From DAOUKH01 sp965261455 (lineage in GTDB: Bacteria > Chloroflexota > Dehalococcoidia > SHYB01), in assembly GCA_965261455.1 (NCBI GenBank), contig OZ253453.1, positions 3,410,001-3,474,000 of the forward strand: a stretch of DNA of 64,000 bases. The letters run 5' to 3'. Made by a program: the position numbers and the translations under genes. Below the pieces are notes generated by a model. The model saw nothing but the letters and a program-made list of their open reading frames with translations, had not been told where the DNA came from and searched no databases. Below are positions 1 to 9,877 of this stretch, in pieces (within the stretch, counting starts at the first letter, position 1; the number at the start of each line of letters is the position of its first letter).

Positions 1-1
1 C

Positions 2-1036
2 GGACTGGGTGACATTGTTCCGGATCGCGACGCTGATCGAATCGGTATAGCCGAGTCCGGCGGCGGCGATGAGGCCCATCCAGAACCAGGGCGACAGTCC
101 CAGTGCCACCAGGCTCACCCCGTAGAGCGCCACCGCGATGACGAAGAGCGCCCCCTGCCGCCGGATGCGCCCCAGCCAGAGGACCGTGGCGATCGCCGCT
201 ATCGAGCCCACCGCCGGCGCGGCGTTGAGGACCGCCAGGCCCACCTCCTCTACGCCGTAGACCTTGTCCGCCAGAATCGGCAGCATCGGACGGAAGAACC
301 CCACGAGCACTACCCCGAAGTCGATGGCCAGCAGCGCCTGAAGGACGCGCTGCTTCATGATGAACCGCAGCCCTTCGCGCACCATGCCCAGCGACCGCGC
401 CGACGTCGGCCCCTCGGGCTTGCCCGACGTCTTCAACACCAGCACGGCGAGGATGCCAGGTATGAACAGGGCTGCGTTGAGGATGTAGGCGCCTTCGACG
501 CCGATGAGGACCACGGTCGCCATCAGCAGCGGCCCCACGAAGAACGCCATCTGCGTCACCAGCGAGTCCAGCGCGACCGCGTTGAGCAGGTGGCTCCGCG
601 GCACGGTCTTGGGCAGGTAGGACATGCGGCCCGGTGACTCGAGGGTCTGCGTCGCCGACGTCACCATCGTCGCCGCGAAGATGTGCCACACGGCGATCTG
701 ATCGGTGATGGTCAGCGCGGCTAGGGCCACGGCCGGCGCCATGCCCACTATCTGCGTGAAGAGCAGGAGCCGACGGCGGTCGATGACGTCTGCCAGCGCC
801 CCCCCGAACAGCCCAAGGGCCATGATCGGCAGCGCCTGAAAAAGGCCGGTGAGGCCAAGCTGGACCGCTGAGCCCGAGATCGCGTAGACGAGATAAAGGT
901 TGACCACCTGCCGCATGTCCCGGCCCGTCGAGGCGAACACGCCCGCCGTCCAGAGCAAACGGAAGTCCCGAAAGCCCATGGAGGCCATCGGACGGATGCG
1001 CTCGGTTCCTTCGGGGATCTCGTCGGGGGGTTCCAT
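2..1036 (-). CDS. MFS efflux-type transporter, C-terminus cut by window edge
   Basis: A multi-spanning inner-membrane carrier of the major facilitator superfamily. The frame has 345 codons and runs off the left edge, so the last part of a normal protein of about 400 residues is missing. The beginning reads FRDFRLLWTAGVFASTGR, typical of the first membrane helix of the EntS/DitE-like exporter branch. The loop motif GGALADVIDRRRLL follows about 60 residues later. Hydrophobic segments alternate throughout. ATG at 1036 is the first start before the conserved helix, and TATGCT (minus strand, 1065-1060) is a plausible -10 box close upstream. Substrate cannot be told from sequence; exporters of this branch move small lipophilic compounds or siderophores. 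Confidence 0.85.
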   Translation of the reverse strand, partial: MEPPDEIPEGTERIRPMASMGFRDFRLLWTAGVFASTGRDMRQVVNLYLVYAISGSAVQLGLTGLFQALPIMALGLFGGALADVIDRRRLLLFTQIVGMAPAVALAALTITDQIAVWHIFAATMVTSATQTLESPGRMSYLPKTVPRSHLLNAVALDSLVTQMAFFVGPLLMATVVLIGVEGAYILNAALFIPGILAVLVLKTSGKPEGPTSARSLGMVREGLRFIMKQRVLQALLAIDFGVVLVGFFRPMLPILADKVYGVEEVGLAVLNAAPAVGSIAAIATVLWLGRIRRQGALFVIAVALYGVSLVALGLSPWFWMGLIAAAGLGYTDSISVAIRNNVTQS

Positions 1037-1059
1037 GGCGGAGGCCGGAAGCGGATGGG

Positions 1060-1065
1060 AGCATA
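1060..1065 (-). promoter_or_regulatory. -10 box for the MFS gene
   Basis: TATGCT on the minus strand, 23 bases before the ATG at 1036. The same hexamer precedes several other genes of the window. No clear -35 is visible. Confidence 0.4.
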
Positions 1066-1145
1066 GCAGACCGCCCCCGCGGCATCGTTCGCCTCCTTCA
1101 CCCCTTTTGGGGATCCCCATTCCCACGAACGCGCCCGTATCCGTC

Positions 1146-1165
1146 ATTCCCGCGAACGCGGGAAT
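1146..1165. repeat. Dispersed hairpin repeat ATTCCCGCG...CGCGGGAAT
   Basis: Perfect 20-base palindrome ATTCCCGCGAACGCGGGAAT. It recurs at 55924-55943 and, with other centres, at 58087-58106 and 58237-58256. Flanks are conserved (GTC before, CCA after). It resembles in form the short dRS3-type hairpins of Neisseria, though no relationship is claimed. Confidence 0.8.
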
Positions 1166-1180
1166 CCAGCCCTCCCGTAG

Positions 1181-1200
1181 GGGCGATTCGCGAATCGCCC
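1181..1200. repeat. Dispersed palindrome GGGCGATTCGCGAATCGCCC
   Basis: Perfect 20-base palindrome, repeated exactly at 55966-55985. In both places it lies close to an ATTCCCGCG hairpin and to the short phrase CCCCTACGGG or its complement, so it belongs to one mosaic repeat family. Confidence 0.8.
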
Positions 1201-1241
1201 GTTCCCCCACCCCAGACCGCCCCTCGTCGCTAGGCCCCGAA

Positions 1242-1853
1242 TTACGCAAAGGTCTCCCGTAGGGGCGTCCCTTGTGGGCGCCCGCTCCCTCCGGCCTCTC
1301 TCCCGCTGGGAGAGATTGAGAGAGGGCGGGGGGAGGCGGGGGCCGCGCGGGGTCTTACTCCCTCTCCCGCTGGAGACCTTTGCACAACCGCCCGCGGGCA
1401 AGCATGGGTAGGGCCGGGAGGTCTTGCCTCTTCTCCCCACGGGAGAAGATTGAGATGAGGGGCACCCTCGCAACCGCCACGGGTTATCGAAGTCCGCCAC
1501 CTTCGCGGTCAGTCATCCCGGTTACGCAAAGGTCTCCCGTAGGGGCGTCCCTTGCGGGCGTCCACCCCTCCGGCCTCTCTCCCGCTGGGAGAGATTGAGA
1601 GAGGGCGGGGGGAGGCGGGGGCCGCACGGAGGGTCTTACCCTCTCCCGCTGGAGACCTTTGCACAACCGCCCGCGGGCAAGCAGGGGTGGGGCCGGGAGG
1701 TCTTGCCTCATTTTCCCTGCGGGAGAAGATTGAGATGATGGGCACCCTCGCAACCGCCACGGGTTATCGAAGTCCGCCCCCCTCGCGGTCAGTCATCCCG
1801 GTTACGCAAAGGTCTCCCGTAGGGGCGTCCCTAGTGGGCGCCCGCTCCCTCCG
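1242..1853. repeat. 280-bp tandem repeat, two full copies and a partial third
   Basis: The phrase TTACGCAAAGGTCTCCCGTA starts at 1242, 1522 and 1802, exactly 280 bases apart each time. Copies 1 and 2 are similar over their whole length with scattered substitutions and small compensating indels; copy 3 stops after about 50 bases. Each unit holds nested hairpins such as CTCTCCCGCTGGGAGAG. Pieces of the same unit appear, often inverted, at 55.8-56.2, 57.9-58.3 and 59.9-60.1 kb. No credible gene lies here: open frames on both strands are repeat translations that recur from copy to copy. The stretch 1037-1241 before it holds only the two palindromes listed separately. Confidence 0.85.
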
Positions 1854-1871
1854 CGACGAGGGTGGGCCCGC

Positions 1872-2467
1872 GCCATCCGCCCCTTCCCCATGCCCGCCCC
1901 CGCCCCCTACCATGTCCCTATGCACACCCAGCCCAGCGGTGCCAACCAACTGCCGACCGACCCTCCCAACGGGCGTCGCCGGATGGCCATGGGCGCGCGC
2001 AAGAAACCGCGAAACCTCCCCCCGAGCCAGCGGAAACACCGCTTCCTCCGGGAGTTCAAGCGCGTAGGCACACTGAGCGCCGGTCGCCGGGCCGCGAGAA
2101 TCTCCTACCGCGAGATGCTCGCCTGGCTCGACGACGATAAATTCCGTCGGCGCTTGCGCGAGGCGAAGCTGGTCTCCAGCGAACGCCTTGAGGAACTCCT
2201 CATGCACGGGATCATGGAATCGCACGACGGCTCCGCGCTGCGGTCGAAACTCCGCTCCGGGCTTGACGGGAAATACGGCGGACCCTCGCGGCCCGTTGCT
2301 CCCGCCCTCGTCCTCTCCATGTGGCATCGAGAGTTGGAAAGAGTGATGGGGAGAGCACGCTCGGCCTACTGATCCCGCCGGGCCTGCGGGGCCGGCCGCC
2401 TCTCCGGCGCGCCGGCCGCTCCCTCTCACTCTTTGATGGGATCGCCCCCCTTGGCCCCGGTGCGCCT
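1872..2467 (+). mobile_element. Dispersed element copy 1 (long form) with small HTH gene
   Basis: About 596 bases closely matched by the minus strand of 52625-53110, including non-coding flanks. The match begins at GCCATCCGCCCCTTCC, covers a roughly 45-base leader, the gene, and a 3' tail with GCCGGCGCGCCGGC-like sequence and a phrase ending TTGGCCCCGGTGCGCC. A decayed relative lies at 10883-11095. No transposase, terminal inverted repeat or target duplication is visible, so mobile is an inference from repetition alone. Confidence 0.55.
1920..2372 (+). CDS. Small helix-turn-helix protein, terminase-small-subunit-like, long copy
   Basis: 150 residues, function unknown. The core around residues 42-80 (FLREFKRVGTLSAGRR, then RISYREMLAWLDDDKFRRRL) follows the pattern of phBC6A51/TerS-like HTH proteins: a helix with hydrophobic L/F positions, a turn with SAGRRAARIS, and a recognition helix ending D-D-x-F-R. 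The later ERLEEL and a segment ending LDGKYGG also resemble that family. A homologue sits at 52721-53062 on the other strand and lacks about 37 central residues. ATG at 1920 was chosen because the MHTQPSGA start is shared by both copies; a longer ATG at 1890 would read into the conserved leader. No Shine-Dalgarno is obvious. The HTH assignment is by eye. Confidence 0.55.
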   Translation: MHTQPSGANQLPTDPPNGRRRMAMGARKKPRNLPPSQRKHRFLREFKRVGTLSAGRRAARISYREMLAWLDDDKFRRRLREAKLVSSERLEELLMHGIMESHDGSALRSKLRSGLDGKYGGPSRPVAPALVLSMWHRELERVMGRARSAY

Positions 2468-2609
2468 CCCGTCGAAAGCGGGAACCTCATCCTTCCTGTA
2501 GCGAAGGGATCCAAACAGCGGCATTCGTTGACGCGCCCTGCTCGCAACGGTAGACTTTTCCGCTGGAATAGACAGAACCGGATTTCAGGAACCGGAAAGG
2601 AAGTCTCTT

Positions 2610-4733
<2,124 letters not shown>

Positions 4734-4759
4734 CCGCCGACTACGAGAACGCACGCAAC

Positions 4760-4787
4760 GAGGGGCCGCGTCCAGACGCGGCCCCTC
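4760..4787 (+). terminator. Hairpin terminator after hppA
   Basis: Perfect 13-base stem: GAGGGGCCGCGTC at 4760-4772 pairs with GACGCGGCCCCTC at 4775-4787. A short GTTTG follows rather than a long T-run, so termination may be partly factor-dependent. It separates hppA from the toxin-antitoxin pair. Confidence 0.65.
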
Positions 4788-4855
4788 GCCGTTTGCCTGC
4801 ACCTGTATAGAGGGCTTGCTCCAGAGCGTCGCCGCTCTTTGCCCGGGGCACTAGG

Positions 4856-4893
4856 ACGGTGGTATCGTTATGCTATCAATACGGTACTACCGT
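4856..4893 (+). promoter_or_regulatory. Promoter with two operator-like palindromes before the toxin-antitoxin pair
   Basis: ACGGTACTACCGT at 4881-4893 is a perfect inverted repeat. ACGGTGGTATCGT at 4856-4868 is the same palindrome with two changes, centred 25 bases upstream. TATGCT (4869-4874), a likely -10 box, lies between them. Ribbon-helix-helix antitoxins usually bind such paired sites and repress their own operon, so autoregulation is expected here. Confidence 0.6.
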
Positions 4894-4911
4894 GGACTCA
4901 GGGAGGCCGAT

Positions 4912-5154
4912 ATGCCGGACATGGCGCTCCGCAATATTCCCGACCGGTTACATCGAGCGCTCAAGTCGGCCGCGAGTGAGAACCACCGCAGCTTGAATGG
5001 GGAGATACTGACGCGGCTGACGGCGTCATTCCGTAGTGGGCCGGTGGACACCGCGGCGCTTCTGGAACGTATCCGGCTACGGCGCGAGTCCATCGGGTCA
5101 CTCGACCTCAGTGAAGATAACCTCCGCGACCTGCGGGACGCCGGACGACAGTGA
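4912..5154 (+). CDS. FitA/VapB-type ribbon-helix-helix antitoxin
   Basis: 80 residues. MPDMALRNIPDRLHRALK gives the N-terminal DNA-binding beta strand and first helix of Arc-like antitoxins, and NHRSLNGEILTRLTASF gives the second helix, where N-G-E-I is the usual turn. The C-terminal half (residues 43-80) is charged and should wrap the toxin. ATG 4912 was preferred over an in-frame ATG at 4870: GGGAGG (4901-4906) sits just before it, and the upstream ATG lies inside the promoter. The stop overlaps the toxin start by four bases, so translation is coupled. It neutralises the PIN toxin and probably represses the operon. Confidence 0.85.
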   Translation: MPDMALRNIPDRLHRALKSAASENHRSLNGEILTRLTASFRSGPVDTAALLERIRLRRESIGSLDLSEDNLRDLRDAGRQ

Positions 5155-5552
5155 TCGTCGTCGATACGAACGTCATGCTCCGTCTCGTCTTGGGCGGAGA
5201 AGACGGCGCCGACGCCGCTCGGCTCCTTGAACGAGACGGCGAGTGGGCCGCGCCGGGCATCCTGATGAGCGAGCTTCGCAACGTCCTGCTCGGATTCACT
5301 CGCCGCGGCAGCCTTACACGCGACCAGGCCAAAGCCATGATCGACGACGCCTCCCTGGTCTTGGGCGACCGCATCGCCGAGGCGGCGAGCGCCCAAGTGC
5401 TCGACGTCGCACTGGAATGCGGCCTCACCGCGTACGATGCGGAGTTCGTCGCGCTCGCGCGGACGTTGGGCGTCCCGCTGGCTACGCTCGACAACGCAAT
5501 CTTACGGGGCGTCCCGGACGTGGCGGCAGCGCTACAGAGACTCGCGCGTTAG
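5151..5552 (+). CDS. VapC-type PIN-domain ribonuclease toxin
   Basis: 133 residues, the standard VapC size. The acidic site of PIN nucleases is visible: D in IVVDTNVMLR (residue 5), E in ILMSELRNVL (about 41), D in LTAYDAEFVALA (about 95), and D in PLATLDNAIL (about 113). Such toxins cleave RNA, often tRNA or rRNA, using Mg2+. GTG 5151 overlaps the antitoxin stop in the arrangement GTGA. Together with the preceding RHH gene it makes a complete type II toxin-antitoxin module with intact catalytic residues. Confidence 0.9.
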   Translation: MIVVDTNVMLRLVLGGEDGADAARLLERDGEWAAPGILMSELRNVLLGFTRRGSLTRDQAKAMIDDASLVLGDRIAEAASAQVLDVALECGLTAYDAEFVALARTLGVPLATLDNAILRGVPDVAAALQRLAR

Positions 5553-5593
5553 CCAGGAAGCAAACGCCAAGTCGCCTCCGTCGCCGCCCGGGC

Positions 5594-6247
5594 CTACCGC
5601 CTGCGTGCCGCTACGACGTACACCGGGTCGGTGGGGGAGCCCGCCTGCGGCGTGATGTCGATGAGGGCGGGGTCGTCCCACTCGCCGCCGCCCCGGTAGC
5701 CGCTGGAGCCGCGGAAGTAGCTGGCGATGAGGCCCGCCCGGTCGTGGTCGCCGAGGGCCTGCCACAGCGCCACCGCCTTGGTGTGGAACATGCGGTTCGA
5801 GTAGATCACGTGGAAGGTCGTCCCCGGCTTCAGCAGCCGGTTCACCTCGGCGAACGTCTCGACGGGCCGCGTCATGTACTGGACGGAGACGGCCACCGCC
5901 ACCGCGTCGAACTCGCCGTCCCCGAACGGCAGCGCAGGCTCCGTGTTCAGGTCGTGTACGACGCGCTCGGTGAGCTGCGGATTCTCGTCGAGTTCGACGC
6001 GGTTCAGGCCGAGCCCCGTCACCCGCCCTAGCGCCGCGTCATCCGGCAGGTGCGAGCGCCAACTGCTCATGAGATCAAGAAAAGCGCCGCCCGTGGGCAG
6101 CACTTGCCGGTAATAGCCGCGGACCGCCTCGATGGCGTGGTCATCGATGTGGACGACGAGGCGCGGCTCGCGGTAGAAGATCGGATCGTCCGACTCATCG
6201 GCGCGCCGGAACGCGCCCTGCGGGTACGGCGAAGCGGGACCGCTCAC
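5594..6247 (-). CDS. Class I SAM-dependent methyltransferase-like protein
   Basis: 217 residues. The fold is suggested by GGAFLDLMSSWRSHLP (SAM motif I position, without the usual glycine-rich loop), LGLNRVELDENPQL (motif II) and LPFGDGEFDAVAVAVSVQY (motifs III-IV). The pattern matches small Methyltransf_11-like proteins in which DLMSSW replaces D-x-G-x-G. The substrate is unknown. GTG at 6247 is the start. It is the last gene of a minus-strand operon (alpha/beta hydrolase, metallo-hydrolase, this gene) with only 13 bases to the preceding stop. Its stop lies 41 bases from the convergent VapC stop. Confidence 0.7.
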   Translation of the reverse strand: MSGPASPYPQGAFRRADESDDPIFYREPRLVVHIDDHAIEAVRGYYRQVLPTGGAFLDLMSSWRSHLPDDAALGRVTGLGLNRVELDENPQLTERVVHDLNTEPALPFGDGEFDAVAVAVSVQYMTRPVETFAEVNRLLKPGTTFHVIYSNRMFHTKAVALWQALGDHDRAGLIASYFRGSSGYRGGGEWDDPALIDITPQAGSPTDPVYVVAARRR

Positions 6248-6260
6248 TCCGACCGCCGCG

Positions 6261-6908
6261 CTACGGCGTCCAGAGGCGGCTGCGCGTTCCGACGAACGGG
6301 TTGTGCGCCTTCTCGTGCTCGATCGAGGTCTGGGGGCCGTGGCCCGGGAGCACGACCGTCGCGTCGTCGAGGTCGAAGAGGCGCTCCCGGATGCTGGTGA
6401 CCAGGGCCTCCTGGCTGCTGCCGGGGAAGTCAGTACGGCCCACGCTGCCGTTGAAGAGCGTATCCCCCGCGAAGAGCATGTCTTTGGCGTGGAAGCAGAT
6501 GCTCCCCATCGTATGGCCCGGCGTCTCGATGACCCGCACCGTCACCCCGCCGGCCTGGTACTCGTCGCCGTCGGCGATGGTGAAGTCGGGCTCGGGCGGC
6601 GGGACGTAGTCGGGGATGAGCCGCAGCGTGTAATCCATGGGCGCGCGGCGGCTCGTCTCGACGTCGTTCTCGTGGATGCCCCACTGGGCGCCCGTCGCTT
6701 CGCGCACTTTCGCCACGCCGCCCACGTGGTCCATGTGACCGTGGGTGTTCAGGATGTACTTCACCGTGATCCCAAGCTGTTCGATGGCTTGGAGAATCCG
6801 GTCAGCCTCTCCTCCGGGATCGATGATGATGGCTTCTTTGGTCTCCTCGTCGCCCACGAAGTAGACGTTCTCCGCGAAAGCCGTCACGGGAAGCATGCTG
6901 AGGATCAT
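6261..6908 (-). CDS. Metallo-beta-lactamase-fold hydrolase, glyoxalase II-like
   Basis: 215 residues, soluble. The di-metal signature H-x-H-x-D-H reads NTHGHMDHVGG near residue 57. It is followed by ETPGHTMGS (third metal histidine), FAGDTLF (bridging aspartate) and LPGHGP (last histidine), so the metal site is complete. The family hydrolyses thioesters such as S-lactoylglutathione or related persulfides, but the short length and absence of the glutathione-binding C-terminus of true GloB make a broader thioesterase role likelier. It starts at ATG 6908, 43 bases after the stop of the upstream hydrolase gene. Confidence 0.85.
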   Translation of the reverse strand: MILSMLPVTAFAENVYFVGDEETKEAIIIDPGGEADRILQAIEQLGITVKYILNTHGHMDHVGGVAKVREATGAQWGIHENDVETSRRAPMDYTLRLIPDYVPPPEPDFTIADGDEYQAGGVTVRVIETPGHTMGSICFHAKDMLFAGDTLFNGSVGRTDFPGSSQEALVTSIRERLFDLDDATVVLPGHGPQTSIEHEKAHNPFVGTRSRLWTP

Positions 6909-6951
6909 GAAAGTCCCTCCGCGGGCATTGTTGGAGGCCGCTCTCGCCGTG

Positions 6952-7821
6952 TCAAGCGAGCGCTGGTGGCGCCTCGCTTAGGAAGGCTCGGACCTCGCGT
7001 TCGAGGCCGTCCAGGTTGTCCAGGGTGATTCGGTGGCCCGCGCCCTCCACCTCGACGCGGCGCCCGCGGGGCAGCGTCCGCGCCATGCGCTCCGCCACCG
7101 GCGCGTCGAGCACGAGGCTCCGCTCCCCCCGCACGACGAGGGTGGGGCAGGGAATCGTGGCGAGAGCGGCCCACAGCACCTCGGGATCGGGGAGCCGCGA
7201 CGTCCGCGACGGCGACCGCAGCGCGCGGTCGTACTTCCAGCCCCACTTGCCGTTTTCGAACCGGCGCGCGCCGTGCTTGGCGCGGTAGCGGAGCATCCCG
7301 TCCGGCGGCTCCGGATCGGCCTCCCGGAGGAACGCGTAGACGTCCTCCAGGCTGTTGAACTCCTCGGGCGCCCCCACCGTCTGGCGGCGCACCGACTCCG
7401 TCCCTTCGCGCCCGATTTCGGGGCCGATGTCCACAATCACCAACCGTTCGACCGCGTCCGGATTGGCGGCGGCGTAGGCCATCGCCACGAGCCCGCCCAT
7501 CGAGTGGCCCAGCAGCGAGAACCGTTCGAGCCCGGCCGCCGAGGCGAAGCCGGCGAAGTCGCCCACGAAGCGCTCGCCGTCGTAGCCGTCGCTCGCCCAG
7601 TCGGAGTCGCCGTGGCCCCGTTGGTCGAGCGCGATCACGCGCCAATCGCGGCGCAGCCGGTCGGCGAGTTGGTCGAAGGTGTGCAGATTGCTTCCGTGCC
7701 CGTGAAGCAGCACGAGCGGCGGGGCCGACGCATTTCCCCAATCGACGTAGTGCAAACGGAGGCCGTTCACGTCCATGAAGCGGCTTTCGGGCGTATGGGA
7801 AGGCTCGACGCCGGTTTCCAA
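6952..7821 (-). CDS. Alpha/beta-hydrolase
   Basis: 289 residues. The oxyanion-hole segment LVLLHGHGSN, the nucleophile elbow LLGHSMGGLV (Ser near residue 125), and the late Asp and GAGHRITLDN (catalytic His near 265) outline a complete Ser-Asp-His triad. A DxRGHGDSD segment after the first strand is typical of epoxide hydrolase or C-C hydrolase relatives. The substrate cannot be named. It heads the three-gene minus-strand operon and is divergent from the MFS gene at 7946. Confidence 0.85.
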   Translation of the reverse strand: METGVEPSHTPESRFMDVNGLRLHYVDWGNASAPPLVLLHGHGSNLHTFDQLADRLRRDWRVIALDQRGHGDSDWASDGYDGERFVGDFAGFASAAGLERFSLLGHSMGGLVAMAYAAANPDAVERLVIVDIGPEIGREGTESVRRQTVGAPEEFNSLEDVYAFLREADPEPPDGMLRYRAKHGARRFENGKWGWKYDRALRSPSRTSRLPDPEVLWAALATIPCPTLVVRGERSLVLDAPVAERMARTLPRGRRVEVEGAGHRITLDNLDGLEREVRAFLSEAPPALA

Positions 7822-7945
7822 GTCAGACCTCGTTCCGTTGGATCTCGCGCCCTATGCTAAGGTGGCCGCTCCGCCGCCCGCAACAACGGGCCTCGCGGGA
7901 GACCGCCGGCGAGAAGCCGCCCGGCCAAGGAGCCGCAACCTTCGC

Positions 7946-9187
7946 ATGGCCGCGACCGCAGGGAGCGCCGAGACGGCGGGCGGCGGCGCGCTGAGCTCGT
8001 ACCGCTGGGTCATCGTCACCGGCATGGTCCTGAACAGTTGGGCGATGACCCTGCCCGCACTCTCGTTCGGCCTGCTGCTCCCCGAGATCCGCGACGAGTT
8101 CGGTCTCAGCCTCTCCCAAGGCGGCTGGCTCGGCTCGTCGGTGCGGGTGGGCAACATCCTTCTGACGCTCCCCGCCGGCTTCCTGCTCAGCCGCTTTCGC
8201 CCCCTCAAGGTCGTCATCGCATCGCTCGTCGCGGGGACAGTCCTGACCCTGATGCACGGGCTCGCGACCGGTTTCGCCGTCTTCCTTATCGCGCGCATCG
8301 CCTTCGGCGTCAGCTTCTCGGTGCGCAACCCCGCCCGTGCGATGCTCATCCAGCAGTGGTTCCCCCTTCGGGAGGTCGCGCTGGCGCAAGGCATCATCAT
8401 CGGGCTCCTCGGCGTCGCCGAGTTCGCCGCCGTCTACGGCACCCCGCTGATCTTGGAGGCGACCGCAAACTGGCGCTTCGCTTACTACGTCTTCGCGGGC
8501 TTCGCCGCCTTCACCGCGCTCTACTGGATCATTCTGGGGCGCGAACGGGAGGTCCCCACGGCGGAGGCCCAGAGAAAGGCGCCGCCGCCCGGCGCCATCC
8601 TGCGTCACCCCATCCTGTGGATCGCCGGTCTTGGCGCCTTTTGCGCTACCTTCAACTGGCTCGCCTTGGCCACGTTTTGGCCCACCTTCATGCTCGACGA
8701 TAACGGCGTCTCGCTGACGACCTCCGGCCTCCTCTTCGGCATCAGCTCCCTGGCGACGATCCCGATGGCCATCGGCATTGGGTGGCTCGGCCCCAGGATT
8801 CGCGCGCGCCGCGCCCTCTTCATGGTTTCCGGCCTCGCCATGACCCTCACGTGCGTCGGTCTGCTCTACACCACGAATGTCTGGGTGCTGCTCACGCTCA
8901 TGATCGGCTTCGGCATGGCTTGGGGGTACATCCCGCTGGTAGTGGCGCTGCCCTTCGAGATCCCGCGCATCTCGCAGCGCGAGATCTCCGTCGCCGCCGC
9001 GCTGCTCACCATGCTCTTCCTCGCCGGAGGCATCGTGGGGCCCATCGTCGTGGGCACGATATCCGACCTCACCGGCTCGACGCGCACGGCCCTTCTCGTT
9101 GGCACACTCACGCCTATCGGCATCAGCGTCTCAGGATTCTTCATCACCGGCCGAGCCCTCGACCGGCGGCCGGGGCCGGCGCCTTAG
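7946..9187 (+). CDS. MFS transporter
   Basis: 413 residues with about 12 membrane segments, beginning SSYRWVIVTGMVLNSWAM. The TM2-3 loop is GFLLSRFRPLKVV, a weakened version of the usual G-x-x-x-D-R-x-G-R-R motif. A central hydrophilic loop near residue 210 (EREVPTAEAQRKAPP) separates the two six-helix halves. The sequence fits the broad nitrate/nitrite-type or cyanate-type sugar-phosphate-like MFS group, but the substrate is unknown. ATG 7946 follows AAGGAG (7927-7932). An earlier in-frame ATG at 7775 would start inside the divergent hydrolase gene. TATGCT at 7853-7858 may be the promoter. Its stop overlaps the convergent lipB stop. Confidence 0.85.
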   Translation: MAATAGSAETAGGGALSSYRWVIVTGMVLNSWAMTLPALSFGLLLPEIRDEFGLSLSQGGWLGSSVRVGNILLTLPAGFLLSRFRPLKVVIASLVAGTVLTLMHGLATGFAVFLIARIAFGVSFSVRNPARAMLIQQWFPLREVALAQGIIIGLLGVAEFAAVYGTPLILEATANWRFAYYVFAGFAAFTALYWIILGREREVPTAEAQRKAPPPGAILRHPILWIAGLGAFCATFNWLALATFWPTFMLDDNGVSLTTSGLLFGISSLATIPMAIGIGWLGPRIRARRALFMVSGLAMTLTCVGLLYTTNVWVLLTLMIGFGMAWGYIPLVVALPFEIPRISQREISVAAALLTMLFLAGGIVGPIVVGTISDLTGSTRTALLVGTLTPIGISVSGFFITGRALDRRPGPAP

Positions 9188-9873
9188 GCCGCGGGTTGCG
9201 CCGATAGCGATTCGAGTGCGACCCAGTCGGCGCCGGCGTAGCCGAAGGCTTGGACGAACGACGCCGTAACGCCGCGCTTCACCTCGCTCATCGGCGGTGC
9301 GTGTCCCAGCTCGCGGCGGACCGACGTCGCCTCGGCGGCGGCGATACCGCAGGGGACGATGGCGTCGTAGTGGCGCAGGTCGGGGTCGGCGTTGAGCGCG
9401 AAGCCGTGCAGGCTCACCCACCGCCGCAGGTGGACACCGATCGCGCCGATCTTGCGACCGTTGGTCCACACGCCGGTCAGCCCGTCGCGGCGGCCCGCTA
9501 CGATTCCAAGCCCAGCCAGGTAATCGATGCCAGTCTGTTCGAGCAGGGCGACGAAGCGCGGCACGGAGAGGCCGCGCTCCTTCAGTGAGATGATGGCGTA
9601 GCCCACGAGCTGCCCCGGCCCGTGGTACGTGGCGCGCCCTCCCCGCTCGACCTCGGCGACGCCGAAGCCGAGCCGCCGCAGACCCTCGCGGTCGACGAGT
9701 AGGTCGCCGGGCTTGGTCCGCCGGCCCAGGCTGACCGTCGGCGGATGTTCGAGAAGGAGGAGCGTGTCGCCGACGCTTCCTTCGATCCGGCGGTCGCGAA
9801 CCGCGCGCTGGAGGGCGAGCGCCTCGCCGTAGCCGATTCGTCCCAGGTCGCAGACGCTGAGGCGGCCCGCCAT
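9184..9873 (-). CDS. lipB: Octanoyltransferase (lipoate biosynthesis)
   Basis: Transfers octanoyl from acyl carrier protein to the lipoyl domains of 2-oxoacid dehydrogenases and GcvH. 229 residues. The signature GGRATYHGPGQLVGY is near residue 80, the active lysine is in GRKIGAIGVHL (about 142) and the acyl-thioester cysteine is in VPCGI (about 175), so the enzyme looks intact. It lies four bases after the stop of the enoyl-CoA hydratase gene and is probably co-transcribed with it. No lipA is in the window. Confidence 0.95.
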   Translation of the reverse strand: MAGRLSVCDLGRIGYGEALALQRAVRDRRIEGSVGDTLLLLEHPPTVSLGRRTKPGDLLVDREGLRRLGFGVAEVERGGRATYHGPGQLVGYAIISLKERGLSVPRFVALLEQTGIDYLAGLGIVAGRRDGLTGVWTNGRKIGAIGVHLRRWVSLHGFALNADPDLRHYDAIVPCGIAAAEATSVRRELGHAPPMSEVKRGVTASFVQAFGYAGADWVALESLSAQPAA

Positions 9874-9877
9874 GCGC

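Noticed and set aside
1242..1853. CRISPR array
   Set aside because: Repeats are 280 bases long and contiguous, with no short repeat-spacer alternation and no cas genes.
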